In this document: piece by piece, positions 8,562 to 16,960 of the stretch | Layout of the letters: each line of letters opens with the position of its first letter | Numbering within the stretch: position 1 is the first letter of the stretch | From: SMWD01 sp964629475 | GTDB taxonomy: Bacteria; Pseudomonadota; Gammaproteobacteria; Steroidobacterales; GCA-2729495 | NCBI GenBank assembly: GCA_964629475.1 | Contig: CAZVQW010000018.1 | Location: forward strand, 1 to 59,241 | Direction of reading: 5' to 3' | Length of the DNA stretch: 59,241 nt | The notes under the pieces: generated by a model | Told to the model about the DNA's origin: nothing | Seen by the model: only the letters and a program-made list of their open reading frames with translations | Databases searched by the model: none | Position numbers and translations under genes: made by a program

Positions 8562-8999
8562 TCACCGCCAACAGATGTCGATGTCGGCCGGTGTGCTCGC
8601 TCGCAACCCGGTTTCGTCGATGCTTAATTCCTGGCAGTCCGTGTCGCTGCTCTGCGCTTCACCGGCCACCGGTTCTGCGACTGCCGTGTATCCCGCAGCC
8701 GGGTCAGCGTCACGATTGATAGTGACTTCGTAGTAACCGTGCTCACTCAGAGCGCCGCCGTTCCCGCCCAGAACGCCGATGCGTAGATCGGCGACCGGAT
8801 CATCGGAATACTGGTTGTTGTCCAGATACCAGCGCTCCTGGGCGGCCGCGAGCCGTAGCAGGAGGGCACGGGCATCCGTTCGGTTGGCACGCTGCATGTA
8901 TTGTCGATAGCTTGTCACGCTGATCGTCATGATGATCGCCAGCAAGGCGACAGTAATCATCAGTTCGATTAACGTGAAGCCTGCCCGGGTGGATCGCAT
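8562..8999 (-). CDS. pilE: Type IV pilin-like protein PilE (minor pilin)
   Basis: A 145-residue type IV prepilin: a short basic leader MRSTRAG, the cleavage site G|FTLIELMI with Glu at position +5 of the mature protein, and one N-terminal hydrophobic helix. The tail carries the YRQYMQRANRTDARALLLRLA and AQERWYLDNNQY segments typical of PilE. Two late cysteines could form the D-region disulfide. It is the last gene of the minor pilin operon, 22 bases after pilY1, as in Pseudomonas. Minor pilins prime pilus assembly and form the tip complex with PilY1. Confidence 0.92.
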   Translation of the reverse strand: MRSTRAGFTLIELMITVALLAIIMTISVTSYRQYMQRANRTDARALLLRLAAAQERWYLDNNQYSDDPVADLRIGVLGGNGGALSEHGYYEVTINRDADPAAGYTAVAEPVAGEAQSSDTDCQELSIDETGLRASTPADIDICWR

Positions 9000-9021
9000 G
9001 GCTTGGAATCTCGATCGCTGG

Positions 9022-12000
9022 TTAGGGTGCTTCGACCGGGTACCAGTAGGTCGGGTTGGCGTCTCCGATGGTTGATTTCATGCTTGAGTTTGCTTCCTCG
9101 ATCGGACTCTCGTTGTTGAAACAATCCAGGCCGGAGCAACCGGGTCCGCTTGGGCCAAAGCCAGGCCCCGCAACAGGAGCTCCAATGCTTCCTTCTGCGA
9201 AACGGTCGGTCGGCGTCAGGTCATCCGGATCGAGCGAGTTATCCATGTTCGTCAACGCACTGCCGTCAAGAAGACTGATACGATAATTACGATTGAGGCC
9301 GGCGCCCGGCAAGCAGGATTGCACGGAGCTGGTTGGAGCAAATGAATTGAAGAACACGACATTGTCGACTGTCAGCGATTCGCCGAGAATTTTCTCGCCG
9401 GCATCCTGCACCATGCCGAGTCGCCAGCCGGCGTCGGACGGCTCCAGGATCCCGGTAGCAGTACCCGTGATATCGATCAGGTCTTCACGCTTAATCAGCG
9501 GAAAGGCCTGGCTATCGTAGTCACTCGTCGGTATCACATGTGTGGAATGGAAGTCACGTATCGAGAAAAATTCATCATCGACACCCTCGTCGAGTGGGTG
9601 TGCCCGATAGCCGGAGCCGATATTGATCGCCGTAAAGATGTTCTGGTCCTTGATGACGTTAACGATATCAGGCGTATTGTAAAAACGCCTAACGTCGGCC
9701 GTCGTGGGCGTAGCCAAAGCCGCGGCGCCGAGCGAGGCGAGCACGCCGCCCTCGACGAGGCTGTTCCGATTGTTACCGGGAATAATATCGAAGCGCCAGA
9801 GTTGCCCTCCCATGTCGCCGACATACATGCGATCGGCGAGTCCATCCTGATTCCGATCGATGACACGAATCCCGGCGGGGATCGAATAGTTCATCGTATC
9901 CAGTGACAGGTCGTGGTTGCTGCGCGCGGTTAGCGCACTGCCGGCGCTCCACAGAAGATCGCCGGTTTCGACATCGACTATATAGACAGCATTGCCTTTT
10001 GTATCGAGCCGATGGTCGCGATTGTCCTGACCCGGATCGTAACCTCCGCCGATTATCGCGACCGTTCGAATCTGACCGCCAATATCTATTTCCTCAATAA
10101 CGGGCGGGGACCATGATTGCCCCATGTCGAGGAAATCCTGTTGAGAGCTGTCGATAATCCAGTTCAGGCTCGGTGATGTCGGATTCGACACATCCATCGA
10201 ATATAGCGCTTCTCCGCCACGGCGCATGCCGAATAACAACGTGTCGGGTTTACCGTTGTCTTTTTTGATCAGTACGAGTTTCCCATCGAGACCGTATTGC
10301 TTGATTGGCGCCGCGTCATCAATGGACAGTGCATACAATCGCCTGAGCAATCGCTGTGGAACAAAGGCCCAGATCTCGTTGCCAAACTTCGCATCGACGG
10401 CATGCAGATACCCATCATTCGTAGCGAAGAATATTACCGTGTTGCGGTTCTGTTCATTATCACCATACTCGCCGGTGATCGGCTGTACATGCAGCGGGTC
10501 GCCCATCGACAGTCGTGGATCGCTGCTGTCCCCGTCACCGTTTGCGTCCCGGACATCGATGCCCCGTGCCCAGTTGATGACCGTATCGCGTTCGGCCGGG
10601 GGGGCGTTGAGCATGGCTGCCGTGATGTCAGAGTTACCGGTGTTCACTTGTGATAATGATGTGTTGCCCGTTGCATTCGTCAGCAGGTTGCGAGTATCGG
10701 GGTTGAGCAGGCGGCTGGCCGCACCGCCGAGTTCGACTGTTGATCCATCGTTCAATGGCGCAGACCAGAAACTGACGGCGGAGGTATCGATAAAATTCCC
10801 GTCGGGGGTCAATGCCGGTTGGCCGTCAGCACCGATTAGCGTGAAACCATCCTGTGTCTCGACAATGCGGTATTTTTTCAGGTTGCCTGGCCAGTGCTGT
10901 GTTGCTTCCGGTTGAAAAAGAGAAAGATAAACGTCATTGAGAAGTTCGCTGCGATTGAAACTGTTAACTGGTACGGTCGGGGCGGTCAGCAAACTTGCAG
11001 AACGTGAAAAATCTTTCGCGAGATCCGTCAATGCCCGTGACAGCGATGCGATGTCGTCGGCCACGAAATACTTTCCGCCACCGCGTTGTGCGGTGTTTTG
11101 CAGTAGTTCAAAATCGGTCAGGAATCCGATGGTATGCGTGATAACGTTCTGTTGGCCCGGCAGGTCGCTGCGAAGATCGCCGCCATACATGTACTGAGCC
11201 ATTTTGTCGAGGCAATCGCCGTCTATCTGATCGTCGCAGGATTCTCCGACCACCTGGCCATAGTCGGGTAAAGATGTGATTTTGTTGTTCGCATCCGTGT
11301 CATTGGTGGACTCGCCATCGGTCAGGAGCACGATGTAGTTGTTTTGTCCGTTGGCGCTGAGTGGTGACAGGTAGCGGTCACTGGCCAGGGTATTGCCGGT
11401 CCGTGATGCGGCGACACTGAGATTGTCGCTGTCGGTATTGCCAAAATCGACGAGACGTCCGGCAAAATATTGTCCGGCTTCGTACAGTGTTTCGGACAAC
11501 GGCGTCCAGCCATCAGGTACGAGACTGTTGACTGTATCTTTCAGTGCCGTGCGTGAATCGTCGAGGTTTTCGAGGGCGGCGATGACCGGTCCGCCGTCGG
11601 TTGGATTGAATTCCATGAGCCCGACATTGATGCCTGCCATGTTGTCAATCGTGTTGTTGACCACTTCTTTGACGACATCGAGCCGGGACCGGGGGTCGCC
11701 GGACGGCGGGTTCATTTGCCAGTTGAGCCAGTTGCCGTCAAACAGCGTCGCCGATGTTGCATTTGTGCCCCAGGCAATCCGATCGGCCATTTCGGTCGAC
11801 CACGGTCCGTCCGTTCCATCGACCGCATACACCTCGCCGCTCGTGCCGTTACCGTGAATGCCTTCGTCGGCCGCGCATTCGACCAATCGTTCCTCGGAAC
11901 TATCGGGGATTTTCTCCCAGGCGTCGGTCGCCGGGTTCCATGTCTGGAACAAACCCGTGTACTCGGTATTGCCGGCTGCCGCCTCGCATTTCACATCGGC

Positions 12001-12351
12001 TTTTGCCACGGTCGTGCTGAAGCCGCAGTACGGCGTGATGCCGGATTCGGAGTAATAGATTCGCGATGAAACAAAGCAGCCGTCGTAGGTTTTGGTCGGG
12101 TCCCATGGTTCCTGCGTTTCCACGTCGGCATCCATGCTGCCGGATGTATCGATGATGAACAGTACGTTTGGAGCTTCGCACGCTGTTGTCTGGCCATCTG
12201 TGCTGATGAAGATCTCGATATCGTCGGCCAGGGCTGGCGCCGATAAATACAAAAGATTGACGGTAAAGAGTAGCGCAAAGGTACGCCGGCTTGCCGACAA
12301 TCGATTGTTTGGTTGGCTGTTGTCCATGAGGGTAATCCAGGGCATTGTCAT
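9022..12351 (-). CDS. pilY1: Type IV pilus tip adhesin / assembly factor PilY1
   Basis: PilY1 sits at the pilus tip, supports pilus extension and can mediate adhesion and surface sensing. The 1109-residue protein has a signal peptide ending near LSAPALA, an N-terminal von Willebrand A-like domain with the MIDAS motif DTSGS (68-72), and a C-terminal PilY1 beta-propeller with the EF-hand-like calcium loop DRNQDGLAD and the GGGYD and MYVGDMGGQLWRFD segments. The size is typical (~1160 in P. aeruginosa). The ATG directly follows the upstream stop; a second ATG at 12327 would shorten the n-region by eight residues. Co-transcribed with the minor pilins. Confidence 0.94.
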   Translation of the reverse strand: MTMPWITLMDNSQPNNRLSASRRTFALLFTVNLLYLSAPALADDIEIFISTDGQTTACEAPNVLFIIDTSGSMDADVETQEPWDPTKTYDGCFVSSRIYYSESGITPYCGFSTTVAKADVKCEAAAGNTEYTGLFQTWNPATDAWEKIPDSSEERLVECAADEGIHGNGTSGEVYAVDGTDGPWSTEMADRIAWGTNATSATLFDGNWLNWQMNPPSGDPRSRLDVVKEVVNNTIDNMAGINVGLMEFNPTDGGPVIAALENLDDSRTALKDTVNSLVPDGWTPLSETLYEAGQYFAGRLVDFGNTDSDNLSVAASRTGNTLASDRYLSPLSANGQNNYIVLLTDGESTNDTDANNKITSLPDYGQVVGESCDDQIDGDCLDKMAQYMYGGDLRSDLPGQQNVITHTIGFLTDFELLQNTAQRGGGKYFVADDIASLSRALTDLAKDFSRSASLLTAPTVPVNSFNRSELLNDVYLSLFQPEATQHWPGNLKKYRIVETQDGFTLIGADGQPALTPDGNFIDTSAVSFWSAPLNDGSTVELGGAASRLLNPDTRNLLTNATGNTSLSQVNTGNSDITAAMLNAPPAERDTVINWARGIDVRDANGDGDSSDPRLSMGDPLHVQPITGEYGDNEQNRNTVIFFATNDGYLHAVDAKFGNEIWAFVPQRLLRRLYALSIDDAAPIKQYGLDGKLVLIKKDNGKPDTLLFGMRRGGEALYSMDVSNPTSPSLNWIIDSSQQDFLDMGQSWSPPVIEEIDIGGQIRTVAIIGGGYDPGQDNRDHRLDTKGNAVYIVDVETGDLLWSAGSALTARSNHDLSLDTMNYSIPAGIRVIDRNQDGLADRMYVGDMGGQLWRFDIIPGNNRNSLVEGGVLASLGAAALATPTTADVRRFYNTPDIVNVIKDQNIFTAINIGSGYRAHPLDEGVDDEFFSIRDFHSTHVIPTSDYDSQAFPLIKREDLIDITGTATGILEPSDAGWRLGMVQDAGEKILGESLTVDNVVFFNSFAPTSSVQSCLPGAGLNRNYRISLLDGSALTNMDNSLDPDDLTPTDRFAEGSIGAPVAGPGFGPSGPGCSGLDCFNNESPIEEANSSMKSTIGDANPTYWYPVEAP

Positions 12352-12738
12352 TCAGAAATCCGCTTCGAGAATCAGGCTCGTAACCTTCAGGTTATCCGGG
12401 TTATAAAACACGAGAATAATATGTGCGGTATCGCTGCGTATTTTCGATTTAAGACTGAGTATTTCGGAAAGATTTGTGCTTTGTCTGTTCCTATAGGGTC
12501 CGGTCGCATACTCCGTCTCTCCGGTTACCCGAAGAGTCTGGATCTCGCAACCACGGCAGGGCTGAACGACGAGGCTGTCACCTTCTCTCAGCGGCCAGCG
12601 AATGATTTGCTCTGCACGGACTTCGTAGGCTTTTTCTTTTATTTCCAGGGCGGCCCAGGAAAAACCGGCGAATGCCAGTGACACGGTAAATGCGGCCAAT
12701 AGCTGCGTCGTGCGTGTAAATATATTATTGTTTGTCAT
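12352..12738 (-). CDS. Small secreted protein of the minor pilin operon, unknown function
   Basis: I do not recognise this family. From the ATG at 12738 it encodes 128 residues with a clear signal peptide (MTNNNIFTRTTQLLAAF..., cut near FSWA|A), then a soluble region with a CRGC pair, a central segment rich in charged residues and a predicted beta-rich C-terminus. A longer reading frame back to 12822 would overlap pilX and lacks a better start. It sits between pilX and pilY1 and abuts pilY1 without a gap, so it is surely co-transcribed. In P. aeruginosa the extra small gene, pilY2, lies after pilY1 instead. A role at the pilus tip or in PilY1 maturation is inference. Confidence 0.8.
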   Translation of the reverse strand: MTNNNIFTRTTQLLAAFTVSLAFAGFSWAALEIKEKAYEVRAEQIIRWPLREGDSLVVQPCRGCEIQTLRVTGETEYATGPYRNRQSTNLSEILSLKSKIRSDTAHIILVFYNPDNLKVTSLILEADF

Positions 12739-12754
12739 GATGGTCTGTCCGCTA

Positions 12755-13225
12755 TCAGATGCATTGGCTCGTGAGAATCCAGACGCCTTGCCGGAGGGTC
12801 GATTTCGCATTCCGTGCCGCACTCAGGCCGGTCGATTCAATCTCGTAGAAATCTGCCTTGGTCATCCCGCCACCGCTGCTGCCCGAAGGTGGATCACCGC
12901 ATTCCATGTAGGTAATCGTGACATCATATCGGCCGAGGTCGTCGCCACCCGGTTTCAGGATGTTTTCTGAATAGCTCATGAGCCAGCCGATGAGAGGAGT
13001 GGGGATCAAATCGTCATTATTTATGCGGTTTATCGCATCTTCGATACCGGTTTCGGCCAATTGCTTCGCCTGTTCGTGATATTGCGCGTTGCCGGCCATC
13101 GTGAGTTCGAGCGTCGAGGTGCGCATCGTCGAGATTGCCAGCAGCGTCAGGACCATCATCAGGACGAGGCCGACAATCAGCGCCGCGCCGCTTTGGCGAG
13201 TCGGAATATTGAAAGTCTTGTTCAT
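12755..13225 (-). CDS. pilX: Minor pilin PilX
   Basis: PilX is a minor pilin of the tip-priming complex. The protein starts MNKTFNIPTRQSGAALIVGLVLMM: a basic leader, then G|AALIVGLV with a long hydrophobic helix and LTLLAISTMRTSTLELTMAGN, the diagnostic PilX N-terminal region. The prepilin Glu at +5 is absent, as is usual for PilX, consistent with a GspK-like tip position. I use the ATG at 13225, 16 bases after the pilW stop; an in-frame start at 13267 would overlap pilW. About 156 residues. Confidence 0.9.
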   Translation of the reverse strand: MNKTFNIPTRQSGAALIVGLVLMMVLTLLAISTMRTSTLELTMAGNAQYHEQAKQLAETGIEDAINRINNDDLIPTPLIGWLMSYSENILKPGGDDLGRYDVTITYMECGDPPSGSSGGGMTKADFYEIESTGLSAARNAKSTLRQGVWILTSQCI

Positions 13226-13241
13226 ATTCTGGTTACCGTTG

Positions 13242-14252
13242 TCAGTCTGCGAGATTGTGTAAAACAATCGTTCGGCTCAGCGCCGTACGGCGATACGTCG
13301 GTGGATAGTCGTCAGCGTCGATGGATGGTCCGACCTCCAGGTCGCTGGCATCCGGTGTTTTATAGGGTCCCTTGGTGTCCTCATAACCTAGGCCGGCTTC
13401 ATTTGTTTCCGAACGCACGAGTAGCCACAGGCGAGCGCTGACGATCGTGCCGGTCCCGATGCGCGGGTCATCGCCATCGACATACATTTCGATCTGTGGG
13501 TCGTCGAGGCTGCCGGTCGTGTCGATGCCGAGCTGCACCTGCAGGTTTTCGACACCCGGAATGATTTCCTGATCTTCGATACGGTTGCCGACCAGACTCA
13601 GGCGGCGCAGTGACGGCAGGTTTTCATCGTACTTCGATTCGTCGCTGACGTAGTAGGCGTTGAACGACACATCGAAAATCTGGCTGTTTATCGTTGCATC
13701 GGCTGTCGGCGCAACGCCGTCGTCGAAGAATGTCCCGAGACTGCTGTTCGACTGAACCTGCACGACATTGGGCTGTGCGCCAACGGGCGGGTCTTCTGCC
13801 ACCACCGCATGACGCACGATCAATACATCGGAATTGTCACGTGGCTTTGTGCCCTGGCAACCATCGGGCAGATCATCGAACTGTTGCAGGCCTTCGATTG
13901 GCGTGACCCGGTTGTCATTCGGAACTTCCGTATTCATGACGAAGTCGGTCACGTCAACTCCGTCGCAGGTTATGGTGACCGTGTCTCCGTTCAGCAATTC
14001 GGCATTGGCCGAGCCTGCTTTGCCCCAGAATCCGGCCAGCCGCACGTCATCGTCGAGTATATCGACCGAAAAACGCAGGTTCTCCTGCATGCGTGCAACG
14101 CTCTCCATCGTGCGATAGTTCGACCGGGCCTGTGTGTACATCTGTATCGAACCGAGGATCAGTACGCTGCTGATCGTCATTGCCACCATTGTTTCGATCA
14201 GCGTCAGGCCGTACTGCCGGTTGTGCGTGGTCTGTGTTGCCCTGTGTCTCAT
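13242..14252 (-). CDS. pilW: Minor pilin PilW
   Basis: PilW is the largest minor pilin of the tip complex. It has a type III leader ending RQYG|LTLIETMVAMTISSVLILGSIQMY and the conserved ARMQENLRFSVDILDDDVRLAGFWG segment of PilW. The ATG at 14252 (336 residues) is preceded by GAGG at a spacing of nine bases; a GTG at 14267 that overlaps the pilV stop is possible but would lose that site. Its stop lies 16 bases before pilX. Function in pilus biogenesis follows from family and operon. Confidence 0.92.
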   Translation of the reverse strand: MRHRATQTTHNRQYGLTLIETMVAMTISSVLILGSIQMYTQARSNYRTMESVARMQENLRFSVDILDDDVRLAGFWGKAGSANAELLNGDTVTITCDGVDVTDFVMNTEVPNDNRVTPIEGLQQFDDLPDGCQGTKPRDNSDVLIVRHAVVAEDPPVGAQPNVVQVQSNSSLGTFFDDGVAPTADATINSQIFDVSFNAYYVSDESKYDENLPSLRRLSLVGNRIEDQEIIPGVENLQVQLGIDTTGSLDDPQIEMYVDGDDPRIGTGTIVSARLWLLVRSETNEAGLGYEDTKGPYKTPDASDLEVGPSIDADDYPPTYRRTALSRTIVLHNLAD

Positions 14253-14263
14253 GCGGTCAATCC

Positions 14264-14749
14264 TCACAGTTGAACGGACAGTGTGTAGGTCACCGGATTC
14301 GGGCTGCCGACCTCGGACCAGCTCAAATTGATGTCGAAGCGGCGCATGCGGTTACCGGGCCCGGCCGGCGCCTCGTCAATTGTTGCGACGTAGCCGGCCG
14401 GCAGATTGGCATCCAGTGCGGTGCGCCATTTCAACCAGTCGTCGTCGGCCAGTTCGTCCGGTGTACACGGTGGTCCGTTGTCACAGTCGCCGAGTGCGCC
14501 GGGACCTGCGCCCGCATAGCCGGCATTGATATCCGGATTTGCGCGGATGCGTCCGGCCATATCCGTTGCGAGTGCGACGGCGTTGGCGCGATACATCGAG
14601 GTACGATTGAGCTGGAGTCCCTCGACAAACAGGACTGCGACACCTAGCATACCGACCGCCATAACGACGAGGGCGACAAGTACTTCGATGAGCGTGAATC
14701 CCTGGGCGTGGTGATCATTTATTTGTTTTCGTTTTTGTTTGCGTATCAC
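14264..14749 (-). CDS. pilV: Minor pilin PilV
   Basis: PilV is a minor pilin of the tip complex. The recognisable part begins with a basic leader (IRKQKRKQINDHHAQG) followed by FTLIEVLVALVVMAVGMLGVA, and the GLQLNRTSMYRANAVALATDMAGRIRANP stretch is characteristic of PilV. I choose the GTG at 14749, which leaves a 19-base gap after fimU and has GGAA upstream; the frame stays open into the preceding gene but gives no sensible leader there. About 161 residues. Confidence 0.88.
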   Translation of the reverse strand: MIRKQKRKQINDHHAQGFTLIEVLVALVVMAVGMLGVAVLFVEGLQLNRTSMYRANAVALATDMAGRIRANPDINAGYAGAGPGALGDCDNGPPCTPDELADDDWLKWRTALDANLPAGYVATIDEAPAGPGNRMRRFDINLSWSEVGSPNPVTYTLSVQL

Positions 14750-14768
14750 TTGGTTATTCCGGGTTGTG

Positions 14769-15335
14769 TCAGCAGCCTCCGAGCATGTTTTGTACATCGG
14801 TGCGTTTTGAGTAAATCCGTGGCCGGCCCGTGCCGCGAATATTGATCCAGCGGCCGGCCGCGATGTCGCCGCCGGGATCGCCGCGGTCGTCGCACAGCAA
14901 CAGGTTGAATTCGCCTTCGGCATTGGCATCGGCCGTGTCCGGCAAGCCGCTGGCCGTGAAATCAATCGAATCGTTGAAGTCCCGGTCGAACTGGATGCGA
15001 TCTGGCAAGGGTTCATGCGTTTGCACGACAATGGCTAGTGCGTCGGGGTCTACGACGACGATCCAGCCTTCGGCCAGGCTGCCCAGGGGCGTGCAGGTCG
15101 GATTTGGCGTGTCCCAATTCGTGCTCGGGCATACCGTTGTTGCGGTTTCGCGTTTGATAGCTTCGGAACGGGCAACATGCAGGCTCGTGACGAGGTCGTT
15201 GACGGCAGCGCTCATCTGGTTCGTCGCGAAGAAATCGCGAAGCGCCGGCACACCGACCGCGACGATAATCGCGACGATGGATAATGTCACCAACAACTCG
15301 ATGAGGGTGACGCCTTCTTGGAGCATCTTTCCCAT
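14769..15335 (-). CDS. fimU: GspH/FimT-type minor pseudopilin (FimU position)
   Basis: A 188-residue prepilin: leader MGKMLQEG, mature start VTLIELLVTLSIVAIIVAVGVPALRDF with Glu at +5, then the GspH/FimT domain with SEAIKRE and a late GRWINIRGTGRPRIY segment that typically precedes the domain end. In Pseudomonas the second gene of this operon is fimU, so I use that name by position; sequence alone does not separate FimT from FimU. It is one of two tandem GspH-type genes (the other at 15435-15962). Confidence 0.85.
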   Translation of the reverse strand: MGKMLQEGVTLIELLVTLSIVAIIVAVGVPALRDFFATNQMSAAVNDLVTSLHVARSEAIKRETATTVCPSTNWDTPNPTCTPLGSLAEGWIVVVDPDALAIVVQTHEPLPDRIQFDRDFNDSIDFTASGLPDTADANAEGEFNLLLCDDRGDPGGDIAAGRWINIRGTGRPRIYSKRTDVQNMLGGC

Positions 15336-15434
15336 TACTCGACATCTTGGCGCTTTTCGGGCTCTGTGGCATCTCGACCCGATAAGCGGTCAATCTGAAC
15401 ATACAGACGGTCGGCATGCCCGCTGTGAGTGTCA

Positions 15435-15962
15435 TCATGGCGGGCATTGCAACGCTCCGCCGCCGGGACGGGTAATTGCGATGCGAGGTCGTCCCGTATA
15501 GCTGATAACGAGAGCCCTGGCGTGCTCCGTGCCGCGCGCATCGCAGAATACGAGCGTGCCGTTCGTAGAACGGCGCTGGAAGGCCCGGAAGATAAATTCC
15601 CGTCGATTTGCCTGAATGCTGCCACCGCGAAAAGTGTCACCGATGGCCAGGATGGGTTCGGTTGTATCTAGACTGGCTGGAGAGTCCTGGTCGAGATTGA
15701 CGAACATCAACCAACCTTCAGTCCATTCCGCGTCGGGTTCGCAGCGCTGACCTGTCGGGCTTTTGCAGATTACGGTATCGGCCTGCCGGGTATGGGCCGA
15801 CTGCTTGGCGAGAAATATGCCATGTACGAAACCGTTGATTTGCGTTGTCATGCGCTGGCTCATGATCAGGCCCCGCAGTGCCGGGACACCTGCCATCGCG
15901 ATGACCGCGATGATCGTCAGTGTTACCAGCAATTCGATCAGGGTCAGGCCGTTTGCCCGCAT
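15435..15962 (-). CDS. fimT: GspH/FimT-type minor pseudopilin (FimT position)
   Basis: First gene of the pilus operon. Leader MRANG, mature start LTLIELLVTLTIIAVIAMAGVPALRGL, then a GspH-type domain ending in TGRPRIAITR. The ATG at 15962 (175 residues) is preceded by GGAGGTGA at good spacing, a near-perfect ribosome binding site; the GTG inside that site (15974) is therefore not the start. It resembles fimU in the helix and in the TGRPRI segment, so the two probably arose by tandem duplication. No convincing promoter was found in the ~200 bases upstream. Confidence 0.85.
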   Translation of the reverse strand: MRANGLTLIELLVTLTIIAVIAMAGVPALRGLIMSQRMTTQINGFVHGIFLAKQSAHTRQADTVICKSPTGQRCEPDAEWTEGWLMFVNLDQDSPASLDTTEPILAIGDTFRGGSIQANRREFIFRAFQRRSTNGTLVFCDARGTEHARALVISYTGRPRIAITRPGGGALQCPP

Positions 15963-16169
15963 AAGAGTTGTCACCTCCGGAAGGGGTCTATGAGTCTAGA
16001 GGGTGTCTGCCGCCGGTCACGAGGTGAAAAACACGTGTATTAGTGCGGAAACGATGGCCGTGGTACGGGCAGAGGCGCGACAAGTGGTTCATTTCTCGTT
16101 TACAGGCCTGATCGCACGCCGGTAAAATGGCCGATCAAAATTACTTTTAAAAGAGTTAATTGGCGGCCG

Positions 16170-16580
16170 ATGAATACGGTACGAGCAAAGGTAGAACAAA
16201 CATTGCGTGAGCACGGCGTCAAAGCGACGCCGCAGCGCATGGAAATCGGCTTGATATTGCTGCCGAAGCCATGCCACATGTCGGCCGATCAGATCATCAA
16301 GTCGCTGCGTGATGTCGGCAACCGGATCTCAAAGGCAACTGTATACAACACACTGAACCTGTTTTCCCGCTGTGGCGTCGTGCGTGAAATTGCGGTGGAT
16401 CCCGCGCATCTTGTTTATGACTCGACCACGCATCCACATCACCACTTCTTTAATACCGATACCTGCGAACTTACTGATATCGATTCACCAGACCTGCGCA
16501 TTAGCGGGCTGCCGGAGTTGCCGGATGGCATGACGCAGGAAAGCGTCGACCTGATCATTCGAATTCGTAACGCTCACTGA
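16170..16580 (+). CDS. Fur-family metalloregulator lacking the C-terminal CxxC
   Basis: Fur-family repressors sense metal, peroxide or haem and bind DNA as dimers. The 136-residue protein has the winged-helix region GVKATPQRMEIGLILL and the recognition helix region ISKATVYNTLNLF (53-65), then the metal region HPHHHFFNTDTCELTDI (88-104). The paired CxxC cysteines that hold the structural zinc of Fur and Zur are absent: where Fur has CxxC there is a single DTC. The His cluster followed by an FFN segment resembles Irr/PerR-type subgroups, so haem or peroxide sensing is possible. It stands alone; targets are not evident. Confidence 0.88.
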   Translation: MNTVRAKVEQTLREHGVKATPQRMEIGLILLPKPCHMSADQIIKSLRDVGNRISKATVYNTLNLFSRCGVVREIAVDPAHLVYDSTTHPHHHFFNTDTCELTDIDSPDLRISGLPELPDGMTQESVDLIIRIRNAH

Positions 16581-16613
16581 AAAGCTGTATTTTCGTCAAC
16601 AGGGTGATTTTCA

Positions 16614-16642
16614 TTGCCTGACTACAGGTCATTGCCTATACT
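16614..16642 (+). promoter_or_regulatory. Strong promoter of tRNA-Thr
   Basis: TTGCCT (16614-16619) and TATACT (16637-16642) are separated by exactly 17 bases, followed by a GCGCCGCC discriminator. A GC-rich discriminator is the hallmark of stringently controlled stable-RNA promoters. The tRNA begins about 57 bases after the predicted transcription start. Confidence 0.75.
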
Positions 16643-16705
16643 GCGCCGCCTGACGGTTGTCCCTGTTCAGGGCGGTTGTCGGTTCGATGCATTCAGGATC
16701 GAAGT

Positions 16706-16781
16706 GCCGGAATAGCTCAGTTGGTAGAGCAGCGCATTCGTAATGCGAAGGTCGGAGGTTCGACTCCTCTTTCCGGCACCA
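16706..16781 (+). tRNA. thrW: tRNA-Thr (anticodon CGT)
   Basis: A complete 76-base tRNA with the 3' CCA encoded. The acceptor stem pairs GCCGGAA with TTCCGGC, the D arm reads GCTCAGTTGGTAGAGC, the T arm is GGAGG-TTCGACT-CCTCT, and the anticodon loop TTCGTAA carries CGT at 16739-16741, reading ACG. The anticodon arm is the same as I recall for E. coli thrW. No duplicated 3' end was seen nearby that would mark an integrated element. Confidence 0.97.
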
Positions 16782-16960
16782 AATCAATTACTTATAAGGC
16801 ATTTCTCTATGTATTTCTATGGATGTGCCTGACGAGAAAGCGCCTGAATTCTCAGAATGCCTGGCTAAGGTCTGCCGCTCCGGATGTGCATAGCGCAGTA
16901 CTATTCCATAGGATACCGGCTTCATACGATTTGGATGCACTCCCGAAGTGAATACAGAGC

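Noticed and set aside
16706..16960. tRNA-Thr as an integration site for a mobile element
   Set aside because: I found no downstream copy of the tRNA 3' end and no integrase gene.
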